Shown here: positions 28,023 to 36,443 of the stretch, piece after piece
How positions within the stretch are numbered: position 1 is the first letter of the stretch
Layout of the letters: every line of letters starts with the position of its first letter
NCBI RefSeq assembly: GCF_016908325.1
Contig: NZ_JAFBDR010000007.1
Span: forward strand, 1-64,000
Direction of reading: 5' to 3'
From: Aquibacillus albus
GTDB taxonomy: Bacteria > Bacillota > Bacilli > Bacillales > Amphibacillaceae
Length of the DNA stretch: 64,000 bases
Position numbers and translations under genes: made by a program
The notes under the pieces: model-generated
Databases searched by the model: none
What the model saw: only the letters and a program-made list of their open reading frames with translations
What the model was told of the DNA's origin: nothing

Positions 28023-28045
28023 TTCAGCAAGAAGATCCCCTTTTT
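28006..28045 (+). terminator. Terminator of the cupin gene
   Basis: GGGGATC/GATCCCC arms (28006-28012, 28034-28040) followed by TTTTT. The stem overlaps the last codons of the gene. Confidence 0.75.
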
Positions 28046-28047
28046 CA

Positions 28048-29739
28048 TCACATTTCTTTTGGTGCACTAATTCCTAGCAAGCGTAACCCCTCTTTCAGCA
28101 CAACCGATACAGCTTTTACTAGAGCCAACCGACTAAACTTCTGCTGTTCATCCTCCAAAATTCGAACATTCCCATAATATTTATTAAACGCTTGTGCTAA
28201 ATCAATTACATATTTCGCCACCAGGGATGGATCATAAGATTTTACTGCCCGTTCGACAATTTCCGGGAACATCATTATTTCACTAATAACCGGCCAAGCT
28301 TCATCATCCTGTAACAAAATAGGTTGATTTACGTTTATCTTGGTCAATCCCTTGTCTAACAAGGAGGATGCTCTGGCATGCGTGTACTGGACATACGGAC
28401 CTGTTGCTCCTTCTACACGGAGCATATCCTCCAAGGAAAATTCCACATCGTTGTTACGGTGATTTTTTAAATCGTGAAAAATCACTGCACCTACACCTAC
28501 GGATTTAGCTACTTTGTTTTTATCCTCTATGTTTGGATTCTTCTGTTCAATATTTGTGTTTGCAAGTTCTATAGCTTCCTGAATAACCTCTTCTAACAAG
28601 ACAACCTTTCCTTTTCTCGTCGACATTTTCTTTCCATCTTTTAAAATCATCCCGAAGGAAATATGATGCATTCCATCCGCCCAGTCATAACCAAGCTTTT
28701 TCAGCACTTTAATAAGTTGTTGAAAATGTAAGCTCTGTTCATTTCCAACCACATATAATGACTGTACAAAATGATATGTTTCTTTGCGATACAAAGCAGC
28801 TGCCAAATCTCTCGTTGCGTAAAGTGTTGCACCATCCGATTTTCGTATAAGGCACGGCGGCATTTCATCATCACTTAAATCAACAACCTGAGCTCCTTCT
28901 GATTCCGTTAGTAACTCATTACCCTCCAACAAATGAACCACTCGATCCATTTTGTCATTATAAAATGCCTCCCCTTGATTGGAATCAAAGGTAATCCCTA
29001 ACAATTCGTAAATACGGTTAAATTCCTTTAACGACTCTTCTCGAAACCATTTCCAAAGCTCCATTGCTTCTGTATCTTGATCCTCTAATCTTTTAAACCA
29101 TTGACGTCCTTCGTCCTCCAAAGAGGGGTTCTGATCCACTTTTTCATGAAAGGTAACATATAACTGTAGCAACTCTTTTATTGTATTTTTTCTGACTTTC
29201 TCTTCATTCCCCCACTTCTTGTAAGCAACAATTAACTTACCAAATTGTGTACCCCAATCTCCTAAATGATTGATTTTAACCGGCTTATAACCAGTTTTTT
29301 CTAATATTAATGCGATAGAATTTCCAATTACCGTTGAACGTAAATGCCCCATTGAAAAAGGCTTTGCAATGTTAGGAGAAGACATATCAATCGTAACTAC
29401 CCCTCCATTTCCAATGTTCTGGCTGCCATAATTCTCTCGTTCATTTAACACATTTTTGATCACATCGGCAGCAACTTGTTGTTTATTTAAAAACACATTT
29501 AAATACGCACCATCTGCCTCTACTTTCACAAACAATGGATCATCAATGGCATTTGCCGTTTCCTCTGCTATTTTTTGTGGAGCTTTTCGGCGCAATTTCG
29601 CTAGAGCAAAACACGGAAAAGCCAAATCGCCATGACTCATTAGCTTCGGCTTTTCAATCATTTGATAAATCGTTTCTTCTTCTAACTGTTGGTCAAAAGC
29701 ACCATACAAAATTGCTGCAAAGTGTTGTTTATATTCCAT
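28048..29739 (-). CDS. argS: Arginyl-tRNA synthetase
   Basis: 563 residues of a class I synthetase. The HIGH-like motif is SPNIAKPFSMGHLRST and the KMSKS-like segment is GKKMSTRKG (consistent with the low conservation seen in ArgRS). The C-terminal DALR anticodon domain carries YTHARASSLL. Start at ATG 29737-29739, with AAAGGAG 7 nt upstream. The gene is preceded by a T-box leader, so it responds to uncharged tRNA-Arg. Confidence 0.96.
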   Translation of the reverse strand: MEYKQHFAAILYGAFDQQLEEETIYQMIEKPKLMSHGDLAFPCFALAKLRRKAPQKIAEETANAIDDPLFVKVEADGAYLNVFLNKQQVAADVIKNVLNERENYGSQNIGNGGVVTIDMSSPNIAKPFSMGHLRSTVIGNSIALILEKTGYKPVKINHLGDWGTQFGKLIVAYKKWGNEEKVRKNTIKELLQLYVTFHEKVDQNPSLEDEGRQWFKRLEDQDTEAMELWKWFREESLKEFNRIYELLGITFDSNQGEAFYNDKMDRVVHLLEGNELLTESEGAQVVDLSDDEMPPCLIRKSDGATLYATRDLAAALYRKETYHFVQSLYVVGNEQSLHFQQLIKVLKKLGYDWADGMHHISFGMILKDGKKMSTRKGKVVLLEEVIQEAIELANTNIEQKNPNIEDKNKVAKSVGVGAVIFHDLKNHRNNDVEFSLEDMLRVEGATGPYVQYTHARASSLLDKGLTKINVNQPILLQDDEAWPVISEIMMFPEIVERAVKSYDPSLVAKYVIDLAQAFNKYYGNVRILEDEQQKFSRLALVKAVSVVLKEGLRLLGISAPKEM

Positions 29740-29775
29740 TTTCATTCTCCTTTAATTGATCTAATTCGACTTAAC

Positions 29776-30075
29776 TGATGAAACTAAAAAAACTCTCATC
29801 CCTTCTATTATGAAGAGACGAGAGTTATCCCGCGTTGCCACTCTACTTGTTCCGAATTTGGAACCAGCTTTGTCTGCTATTAACGGTGCAGCGTCCGGCT
29901 AACCCTAATAAAAATTCGACAAACCTTTCGAAAATTGTTCAGGAAAGCATCGAGAAAGTCCGGTTCATTATCCTTTCCGTGTTAGGCTCTCACCAACCCC
30001 AACTCGCTTTGACTTCCAAGATAACTACTCTCTTTCTCATCGACGTTCGATATAAAGATTATCACCTATTATAGA
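29776..30075 (-). promoter_or_regulatory. T-box riboswitch of argS
   Basis: Reading the minus strand, the leader has a stem I region with an AGTA segment, GGTGAGAGCC, the T-box itself AGAGTGGCAACGCGGG (29829-29844), and an intrinsic terminator AACTCTCGTC/GATGAGAGTT plus TTTTTTT (29785-29826). An Arg codon CGG (29960-29962) follows GAAC where the specifier is expected; CGA nearby is an alternative. Uncharged tRNA-Arg would stabilise the antiterminator and allow argS transcription. Confidence 0.9.
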
Positions 30076-30196
30076 GAATTTCTTCCGTTAGTCAAGTTTA
30101 ATTTTTCATTTACGTTTTATTACGATTGTAACGGGTATACTGTAAACAAGTTGGAAAAATTGTTTCGTCAAAATAACAGTTGAAAGGATGTTTTTC

Positions 30197-30340
30197 ATGG
30201 TAAAAAGAACTCAATATCAACCGACAAAACAACCCGGTGTTGATTTATCTGCTGCTCAGCAAGTCCGCTATAATAAAGAATTTAAACAAGCAGATATCGC
30301 TGGTGGATACCGTAAGCAACAAATAAACCGTAATTCATAA
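30197..30340 (+). CDS. Small hypothetical protein (47 aa)
   Basis: A 47-codon gene with AAGGATG before the ATG and a strong terminator directly after the stop. The protein is hydrophilic and rich in Gln, Lys and Arg (DLSAAQQVRYNKEFKQADIA), with no hydrophobic segment. The composition recalls small acid-soluble spore proteins of the gamma type, but I cannot align it with confidence. I do not recognise it. Its clean gene structure makes it likely to be real. Confidence 0.7.
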   Translation: MVKRTQYQPTKQPGVDLSAAQQVRYNKEFKQADIAGGYRKQQINRNS

Positions 30341-30363
30341 GCAAAAAGGTCAGATAACATAAG

Positions 30364-30396
30364 GCTGTCGAGAAAGTATCTCGACAGCTTTTTTGC
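30364..30396 (+). terminator. Terminator after the 47-aa gene
   Basis: Perfect GCTGTCGAGA/TCTCGACAGC hairpin (30364-30388) followed by TTTTTT. Confidence 0.92.
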
Positions 30397-30412
30397 GATT
30401 TTTTACTAGATT

Positions 30413-30629
30413 GGCGGATTCTCATTCCGTTATTTGCTCAAAAACCATCGTTTTGAGCATGGTTTAGGATCCTCTTTCCGTTATTTGCCTTTTTCAACCT
30501 CAAAAACTACTGATATTGTGCTATTAGCGGAACCAGGATCCGTTTCACCCCTCTTGTAACAGCCTTTTTTCGATTTAGCGGAATGAGGATCCGCTTTGTT
30601 AATCTAGCAAATTCTCATTCTGCTAATTT
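30413..30629. repeat. REP-like array of five palindromic units
   Basis: The 317-nt gap contains five related ~22-nt units: GGATTCTCATTCCGTTATTTG (30415-30435), GGATCCTCTTTCCGTTATTTG (30467-30487), then two in inverted orientation, TTAGCGGAACCAGGATCCG (30524-30542) and TTAGCGGAATGAGGATCCGC (30575-30593), and a decayed direct one near 30605-30629. Most units are hairpins (for example AGCGGA/TCCGCT with a 7-nt loop). A further hairpin GCTCAAAA/TTTTGAGC sits at 30436-30458. Irregular spacing and mixed orientation argue for REP/MITE-like repeats, not CRISPR. Confidence 0.75.
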
Positions 30630-30656
30630 CTAACATTGATATATCAAATAACACAT

Positions 30657-30947
30657 TTATCTGGCCTTTTTATCGTCTAATCCGTGCTTTAGTTTTAATG
30701 ATTCGGGTGCGATTTTAACGATTTGTTGCAAAATGAAGCTAGCAATAGCAACATCATCTAAAACGCCGAAGATTAGAAAAAAATCTGGAATAATGTCGAA
30801 CGGAAAAATAGCATACCCTACGATTAATAAAAGTGACAAAAGCTTCGTTGTTACTCGAACCTCAGTAGATAAGAAAAAATCCTTTAGAAATGGAATTGAC
30901 TTATTAAATTGAAATAAAAACTTCACTCTTCTCCAAAATCGTATCAT
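30657..30947 (-). CDS. DUF1232 (YkvA-family) small membrane protein
   Basis: About 96 residues with the DUF1232 signature YAIFPFDIIPDFFLIFGVLDD and two hydrophobic segments. Function unknown. I start at ATG 30945-30947 (MIRFWRR) because GAGGG lies 7 nt upstream; an ATG six codons earlier overlaps the preceding gene's stop. It is probably co-transcribed with the sugar dehydrogenase gene. Confidence 0.82.
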   Translation of the reverse strand: MIRFWRRVKFLFQFNKSIPFLKDFFLSTEVRVTTKLLSLLLIVGYAIFPFDIIPDFFLIFGVLDDVAIASFILQQIVKIAPESLKLKHGLDDKKAR

Positions 30948-30957
30948 ATAAATGCCC

Positions 30958-32040
30958 TCATTCATTGTTAAATTTTATGAACAGAAGCCGATCATCATCT
31001 GCTGATGGATTCCCTCTACCATCTGTATTATTGGTAATGAAGTACAACCCTTCTTCTGTAGCCAACACATCACGAATTCTACCATAGCCATCAAGCACTA
31101 CCTCTTGTATTTGACCATCCGGATTAAACCGCCTAATCGATTCACCTCTTAAACTTGCAAAATAAAGATGATCTTGGTAGAAATCAGCGCCTGTTGGAGC
31201 CCACGTATTATCTCCCGAGTGAATAACCGGCTCTATTAGTCCTTCTTCCGTGTCATCTCCTTCAATTTCTGGCCAACCATAGTTGTTTCGCGGTTGAATG
31301 AAGTTAATCTCATCATGCGCACGGTTTCCATGCTCTGTCGCGTATAAGTTACCTTCTTCATCCCAAGCAAGGCCTTGTGGATTACGATGTCCGAGTGTGT
31401 AAATCGGCGAACCTTTTATTGGATTATCTTCAGGAATAGAGCCATCTAAGTTGATTCTTAAGATCTTCCCTGCTAAACTCTGTTGATCTTGTGCCAGTAC
31501 TGGCTCCGTTGCATCTCCCGTTGTTATATATAATTTGTTGTCTGGTCCAATTTCAATTCTGCCACCTTGATGATACTGACCACCAGGAATACGATCGATA
31601 ATAACGCCTGTTTCTATCCATTGTTCTGCTTCCTCTTTCATTGTAGCAACTCTCTGGAATACATCTTGTCCATCTATATAGGAATAATAGGCAAGGATGT
31701 CCCCTTCCTTTTCATAAGAGTCTGGAAAAGCAAGTCCCAGCAAACCAGCTTCCGGCCTTCCAGCTAGATCTTGATCAAAATCTACAGGCTTGCGCTTTGT
31801 GTCTTCCCTTGTTACTTCGACAATGGAACCATCACGTTCGCTTATAAAAATAGCATCGTCTGTTTTCACAATTTCCCAAGGTTCATTTAAATTAGTTGCA
31901 ACTGTTTTTACTTCCATCGTTTTTTCAGTAGTGTCTAAGGATTCTTCTGTTTGACCTGTGTTTTGCTCTATTTGCGAATCACCGTTTGTACAAGCAGATA
32001 AGAACATAATCGATACGAAGGTACAAAAGTAAAATTTCAT
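30958..32040 (-). CDS. PQQ-dependent sugar (aldose) dehydrogenase-like lipoprotein
   Basis: 360 residues with a lipobox FLSACTN and a beta-propeller of the glucose/sorbosone dehydrogenase family (LLGLAFPDSYEKEG, YHQGGRIEIGPDNKLYITTGD, GHRNPQGLAWDEEG, NNYGWPEIEGDD). Related enzymes oxidise sugars using PQQ at the outer membrane face. No PQQ synthesis genes are in the window, so the natural cofactor and substrate remain open. Confidence 0.88.
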   Translation of the reverse strand: MKFYFCTFVSIMFLSACTNGDSQIEQNTGQTEESLDTTEKTMEVKTVATNLNEPWEIVKTDDAIFISERDGSIVEVTREDTKRKPVDFDQDLAGRPEAGLLGLAFPDSYEKEGDILAYYSYIDGQDVFQRVATMKEEAEQWIETGVIIDRIPGGQYHQGGRIEIGPDNKLYITTGDATEPVLAQDQQSLAGKILRINLDGSIPEDNPIKGSPIYTLGHRNPQGLAWDEEGNLYATEHGNRAHDEINFIQPRNNYGWPEIEGDDTEEGLIEPVIHSGDNTWAPTGADFYQDHLYFASLRGESIRRFNPDGQIQEVVLDGYGRIRDVLATEEGLYFITNNTDGRGNPSADDDRLLFIKFNNE

Positions 32041-32249
32041 AGGAAGATTTCTCTCACCTCTTAATCAATAGTTAAGAAAATTTTACCATTCAAATGACTA
32101 TATTTCCATTTGAACTAACCCTTATAACACTATGAATAACGAATCCTGTTGAGTTTCTGTCTCTTTGCCCTCTCCCAACAATTTAATCCCCTATTAGAGA
32201 ATTTACTGAGTAGAATTCCTTCTTGGCCAACATTTATTAACGAAAAATA

Positions 32250-32285
32250 GAAAAACCGGTAAAATCACGTAAGATTTACCGGTTT
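32250..32285 (-). terminator. Terminator after typA
   Basis: Minus-strand hairpin AACCGGTAAA.../...TTTACCGGTT followed by TTTCT. Confidence 0.8.
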
Positions 32286-32297
32286 CCACTTTATATT

Positions 32298-34124
32298 TTA
32301 TACAGTTTTCTTCTTCGCTGCTTTTTCACGTTCGTTTTTATTTAAGATTTTCTTACGTAAACGAATCGTTTCTGGTGTTACCTCGCAATACTCATCATCA
32401 TTTAAATATTCAATCGCTTCTTCTAACGATAATTTGCGCGTTTTTCTTATTGTTGCTGTTTGATCCTTCGTAGCTGAACGAACATTGGTAAGATGCTTTT
32501 CTTTTGTAATATTAACCGTTAAATCATTTTCACGGTTGTGTTCACCAACAATCATTCCTGCATACACTTCTGTACCTGGTTCAACAAAGATAATGCCTCG
32601 GTCCTCCAAGTTCATGATTCCATAAGTGGAAGCTTTTCCGTTTTCAAGCGCAACTAACACACCCTGTCTTCTTCCACCTACTTGACCTTGAACAAGTGGT
32701 TCATAGCTATCAAACGTATGATTAATAATTCCATACCCTCTTGTTTGGCTCATAAACTCGGTAGAATATCCGATTAGTCCTCGAGAAGGAACTTTAAATT
32801 CCATACGAACTTGGCCATTTCCATGGTTCACCATATCAATCATTTCACCTTTACGTGAGCCAAGTGATTCCATTACGGCACCAGTGTAATCCTCTGGAAC
32901 ATCGACTTGAACACGCTCCACCGGTTCACACTTAACACCATCAATTTCTTTAATAATGACCTGCGGCTTTGATAATTGCAGCTCGTATCCTTCTCGACGC
33001 ATATTCTCAATTAGGATAGAAAGATGTAACTCTCCGCGACCAGAGACAATCCAAGCATCTGGAGAGTCTGTTGGATCTACTCGTAAGCTTACATCTGTTT
33101 CTAGTTGTGTCAACAAACGCTCTTCTATTTTTCTTGAAGTTACGTGTTTACCTTCTTTACCTGCAAACGGACTATTATTTACAACAAACGTCATTTGAAG
33201 CGTTGGTTCATCTATTCGTAAGATAGGAAGTGCTTCTTGGTGATCAGTAGGGCATACGGTCTCCCCTACGTTTATATCTTCCATTCCGGCTAAAGCAATA
33301 ATATCTCCTGCTTTTGCCTCTTGGATTTCTATTCGCTTTAATCCAATAAAACCGAATAACTTCGTGACACGGAAGTTCTTCAATTCGCCATCTTTTTTCA
33401 TTAAAGTTACCTGTTGACCAACTCTAATCGTTCCTCGGAAAACACGTCCTACACCAATTCTGCCAAGATAATCGTTGTAATCAAGTAAAGTAACCTGGAA
33501 CTGTAACGGCTCCTCGGAGTTATCCTTTGGTGCTGGAATGTTTTCAATAATCGTTTCAAAAACAGGCTCCATCGTCTCATCTTGCTCCTCTGGCTCGTAA
33601 CCAGAAGTTCCATTTAACGCGGATGTATAAACAACAGGAAATTCTAATTGCTCATCATCTGCTCCCAGCTCGATAAATAAATCAAGCACCTCGTCTATGA
33701 CATGGCCAGGTCGAGCATTTGGGCGGTCGATTTTGTTTAGTACAACGACCGGATTTAATTTTTGTTCCAATGCTTTTTTAAGAACAAAACGTGTCTGTGG
33801 CATACATCCCTCGTAAGCGTCTACGACAAGAAGTACACCGTCAACCATTTTCATGATTCGTTCTACTTCTCCACCAAAGTCGGCGTGACCTGGAGTATCC
33901 ATAATATTTATGTGTGTATCTTTGTAGTTAATGGCAGTATTTTTTGCTAAAATTGTAATTCCACGTTCTTTTTCTAAATCGTTCGAATCCATTGCACGCT
34001 CATCGACCTGTTCGTTTTCACGAAATGTACCTGAATAACGAAGTAGTTGATCGACTAACGTTGTTTTTCCATGGTCTACGTGGGCAATAATCGCTATGTT
34101 GCGAATGTCTTCTCTTAATTGCAT
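32298..34124 (-). CDS. typA: Ribosome-associated GTPase TypA/BipA
   Basis: 608 residues with translational GTPase motifs G1 AHVDHGKTTL, G2 RGITI, G3 DTPGHADFGG and G4 NKIDRPNARP. It has EF-G-like domains II, III and V, and the C-terminal domain specific to BipA. It binds the ribosome and supports assembly and translation under stress such as cold. Confidence 0.96.
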   Translation of the reverse strand: MQLREDIRNIAIIAHVDHGKTTLVDQLLRYSGTFRENEQVDERAMDSNDLEKERGITILAKNTAINYKDTHINIMDTPGHADFGGEVERIMKMVDGVLLVVDAYEGCMPQTRFVLKKALEQKLNPVVVLNKIDRPNARPGHVIDEVLDLFIELGADDEQLEFPVVYTSALNGTSGYEPEEQDETMEPVFETIIENIPAPKDNSEEPLQFQVTLLDYNDYLGRIGVGRVFRGTIRVGQQVTLMKKDGELKNFRVTKLFGFIGLKRIEIQEAKAGDIIALAGMEDINVGETVCPTDHQEALPILRIDEPTLQMTFVVNNSPFAGKEGKHVTSRKIEERLLTQLETDVSLRVDPTDSPDAWIVSGRGELHLSILIENMRREGYELQLSKPQVIIKEIDGVKCEPVERVQVDVPEDYTGAVMESLGSRKGEMIDMVNHGNGQVRMEFKVPSRGLIGYSTEFMSQTRGYGIINHTFDSYEPLVQGQVGGRRQGVLVALENGKASTYGIMNLEDRGIIFVEPGTEVYAGMIVGEHNRENDLTVNITKEKHLTNVRSATKDQTATIRKTRKLSLEEAIEYLNDDEYCEVTPETIRLRKKILNKNEREKAAKKKTV

Positions 34125-34209
34125 ATCATTTTCTCTCCTCTATCTAAGCGTTCTAACCGAACACAACTAGACTAGTATAGCATAAGGTGTGTACTTTCGT
34201 ATATGTTTC

Positions 34210-35544
34210 TTATTGAAATTTAATTTTAAACAGTGCCCCACCTAGCGATGATTTGTCTACGGTTATCGTTCCACCAGATCGTTCAACGATTGCCCGTGCA
34301 ATAGCCAATCCTAATCCCGTTTCACCGTCTTCACCTTTCACAAATCGTTGAAACAAATGGGGAATTAATTCCTCGGAAATACCTTTACCATCGTCTTCAA
34401 CAATCAGATGAACCGTTCCCTCTTCTGTTTTTCTGGCAGAAATAACTACTGTAGAAGAAGCATGTCTAATGGCGTTTGTCGTTATATTCATCATCGCTTG
34501 TAGAAGTTTTTCTTTGTCCGCATATACATTTAATTCTTTCGAAGTTTGATTTTTCAAAAGTATTTTTTTCTGCTTCTCATTGGCTAGAGGTAAAGCACGA
34601 TCTACGGTTAGTTTTAGTAATTCATCTATTTTTATTAACTCCTCTTGATATATATTTTCCTCACTATCTAGTTTGGCTAATAATATCATTTCATTAATAA
34701 TTTTTTTCAACCGTTTAATCTCCTCGACAACGACGTCTAGTCCACGTTCAGATTCGTGGTTTGTAAAAATTCCATCGCGAATCCCTTCTGCATAACCTTG
34801 AATTGTCATTAAAGGGGTTTTTAATTCATGGCTCGCATTTTGAAAAAATTGTCGTTGTGACTGAATATACCGTTTTAACTCTGTTGCCATTTCAAGTACA
34901 CTTCGCTCAACCTCTTTGATTTCCCCAGTTGCCTTAATTTCTTCTACTTCTTCAAACTTTCTTCTTTCTATTTTCTTCAATTGGTGCTGCAGTCTTGTTA
35001 GCGGCGTAACCAAACGTTTTGTTAAAAAATAGCTTAAAAGTACAGCGACAACAACACCTATAATTAGCACAAGTACTAATCGACCGAAAAATGTTTGTTG
35101 TACAGCTTGAAGATCATCTAAAGGAGTAACCAAAATTAATTCCGTCCCAGGTCGTTGTGAATAAAATGCAATACGGGATACAACATATTTTTCATCCCCA
35201 GCTTTCCAAAGTGGTTGCGTTGGGCTACTCAAGTCATACGTCTCCGCCCATTGCTGTACCATTGGTATAGGTAAAGTGGTAAATAGTAATTGGTTAGTGA
35301 AACGGTCATAAGCAAACACTTGTAAGTCCTGCTCATCGAACAACTGATATAATCGTTGGGCATTTGCTAAGTTATATTCCTCATTTAACAAGTTAACTAG
35401 AAGTTTACCATTATCCTGTAATTGCCGTTGTTCGTCTTGGATTAATAAATTTAAGATTAAAGAATAGATCGTTATTCCAGCAATGGTCATGATTACTACT
35501 AGTAGGGTGGTAAACGCAGCAGTTAATTGATACTGAAGTTTCAT
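34210..35544 (-). CDS. cssS: Sensor histidine kinase, CssS-like
   Basis: 444 residues. TM1 spans about residues 8-30, an extracellular domain about 35-155, TM2 about 158-180, then HAMP, HisKA with QNASHELKTPLMT, and HATPase_c (N-box NITTNAIRHAS, DDGKGIS, GLGLAIA). In B. subtilis CssS senses misfolded secreted proteins and, with CssR, turns on htrA and htrB. The gene overlaps the regulator gene by 4 nt (ATGA) and lies next to a divergent htrA, which supports the same role. Confidence 0.85.
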   Translation of the reverse strand: MKLQYQLTAAFTTLLVVIMTIAGITIYSLILNLLIQDEQRQLQDNGKLLVNLLNEEYNLANAQRLYQLFDEQDLQVFAYDRFTNQLLFTTLPIPMVQQWAETYDLSSPTQPLWKAGDEKYVVSRIAFYSQRPGTELILVTPLDDLQAVQQTFFGRLVLVLIIGVVVAVLLSYFLTKRLVTPLTRLQHQLKKIERRKFEEVEEIKATGEIKEVERSVLEMATELKRYIQSQRQFFQNASHELKTPLMTIQGYAEGIRDGIFTNHESERGLDVVVEEIKRLKKIINEMILLAKLDSEENIYQEELIKIDELLKLTVDRALPLANEKQKKILLKNQTSKELNVYADKEKLLQAMMNITTNAIRHASSTVVISARKTEEGTVHLIVEDDGKGISEELIPHLFQRFVKGEDGETGLGLAIARAIVERSGGTITVDKSSLGGALFKIKFQ

Positions 35545-36236
35545 TTTTCATCCTCTTCTTGATGGCGTAATCGATAACCGTATCCCCAAACGGTTTCAAT
35601 TGGTAATCCGTCTAATTTTTTTCGCAACCGTTTAATTAAATCATCAACAGCACGATCGCTTCCGAAATAATCGTCCCCCCAGACACGAGTTAGCAGTTCC
35701 TCTCGGGCAAACGCTCGGTTTTCATTACGGATAAGAATAGTTAACATATCAAACTCTTTGGCTGTTACTTCTACCTCTGTTCCCTGCCAAAATACACGAC
35801 GATAGGATGGTTGAATGACTAAGCCACCTAACTTAAAATCTCCAGTCGTGTTAGAATCTGCTATTGGGGGTACTTTTACTCTTTTAAATAGCCGTTTCAC
35901 CCTTGCTACAAGCTCTCTCGGGCTAAAAGGCTTCGTTAAATAGTCGTCACTTCCCAATTCTAATCCGAGTATTTTATCAACTTCATCATCTTTTGCAGAA
36001 ATAATAATGATTGGAACTTCACTTTCTGTACGAATTTTTTTACAAAGCTCATAGCCATCCATTCCCGGTAGCATAATATCTAAAATCCACATATCAGGTG
36101 GAGTATTTTTTGCTAATTCCCAAGCATCCTCAGCATTGGTTGCCATCGACACATCGTAGCCCTCTTTTTTTAAATAGGCTGATACAATATCACTAATATT
36201 TGGATCATCCTCGACAATAAAGACACGATATTTCAT
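35541..36236 (-). CDS. cssR: OmpR-family response regulator, CssR-like
   Basis: 231 residues: receiver domain with phospho-acceptor Asp in MWILDIMLPGMDGY (about residue 54), Lys in YLTKPFSPREL, and a winged-helix DNA-binding domain ending VWGDDYFGSDRAVDDLIKR...VWGYGYRL. These stretches are very close to B. subtilis CssR as I remember it. It is divergent from htrA with a ~200-nt shared regulatory region. Confidence 0.87.
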   Translation of the reverse strand: MKYRVFIVEDDPNISDIVSAYLKKEGYDVSMATNAEDAWELAKNTPPDMWILDIMLPGMDGYELCKKIRTESEVPIIIISAKDDEVDKILGLELGSDDYLTKPFSPRELVARVKRLFKRVKVPPIADSNTTGDFKLGGLVIQPSYRRVFWQGTEVEVTAKEFDMLTILIRNENRAFAREELLTRVWGDDYFGSDRAVDDLIKRLRKKLDGLPIETVWGYGYRLRHQEEDEK

Positions 36237-36346
36237 GGTCGTACGCCTCCTTTATTCTACAACCATTTTCGCATAATAATTGAAAAGCGCAAGCAATAGA
36301 ATAGTACAACTATAACTAGGAGTTTATTTGGAGCTATCACTCGTTA

Positions 36347-36364
36347 TTACACACTTTTTACACA
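36347..36364 (+). promoter_or_regulatory. Candidate CssR operator (TTACACA direct repeats)
   Basis: TTACACA occurs at 36347-36353 and again at 36358-36364, 11 nt apart start to start, between the divergent cssRS and htrA genes. Spacing of about one helical turn is typical of OmpR-family binding sites. No motif database was checked. Confidence 0.4.
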
Positions 36365-36443
36365 ATTATACCGAAGTCCTGCCAAACCTACTGCGTACAA
36401 TAAAATATGTAAACAAACTTCGTACAGAAAGGCGTGATATGAA

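Noticed and set aside
30413-30629. CRISPR array
   Set aside because: Units are palindromic, of mixed orientation and irregular spacing, without constant-length spacers or cas genes.
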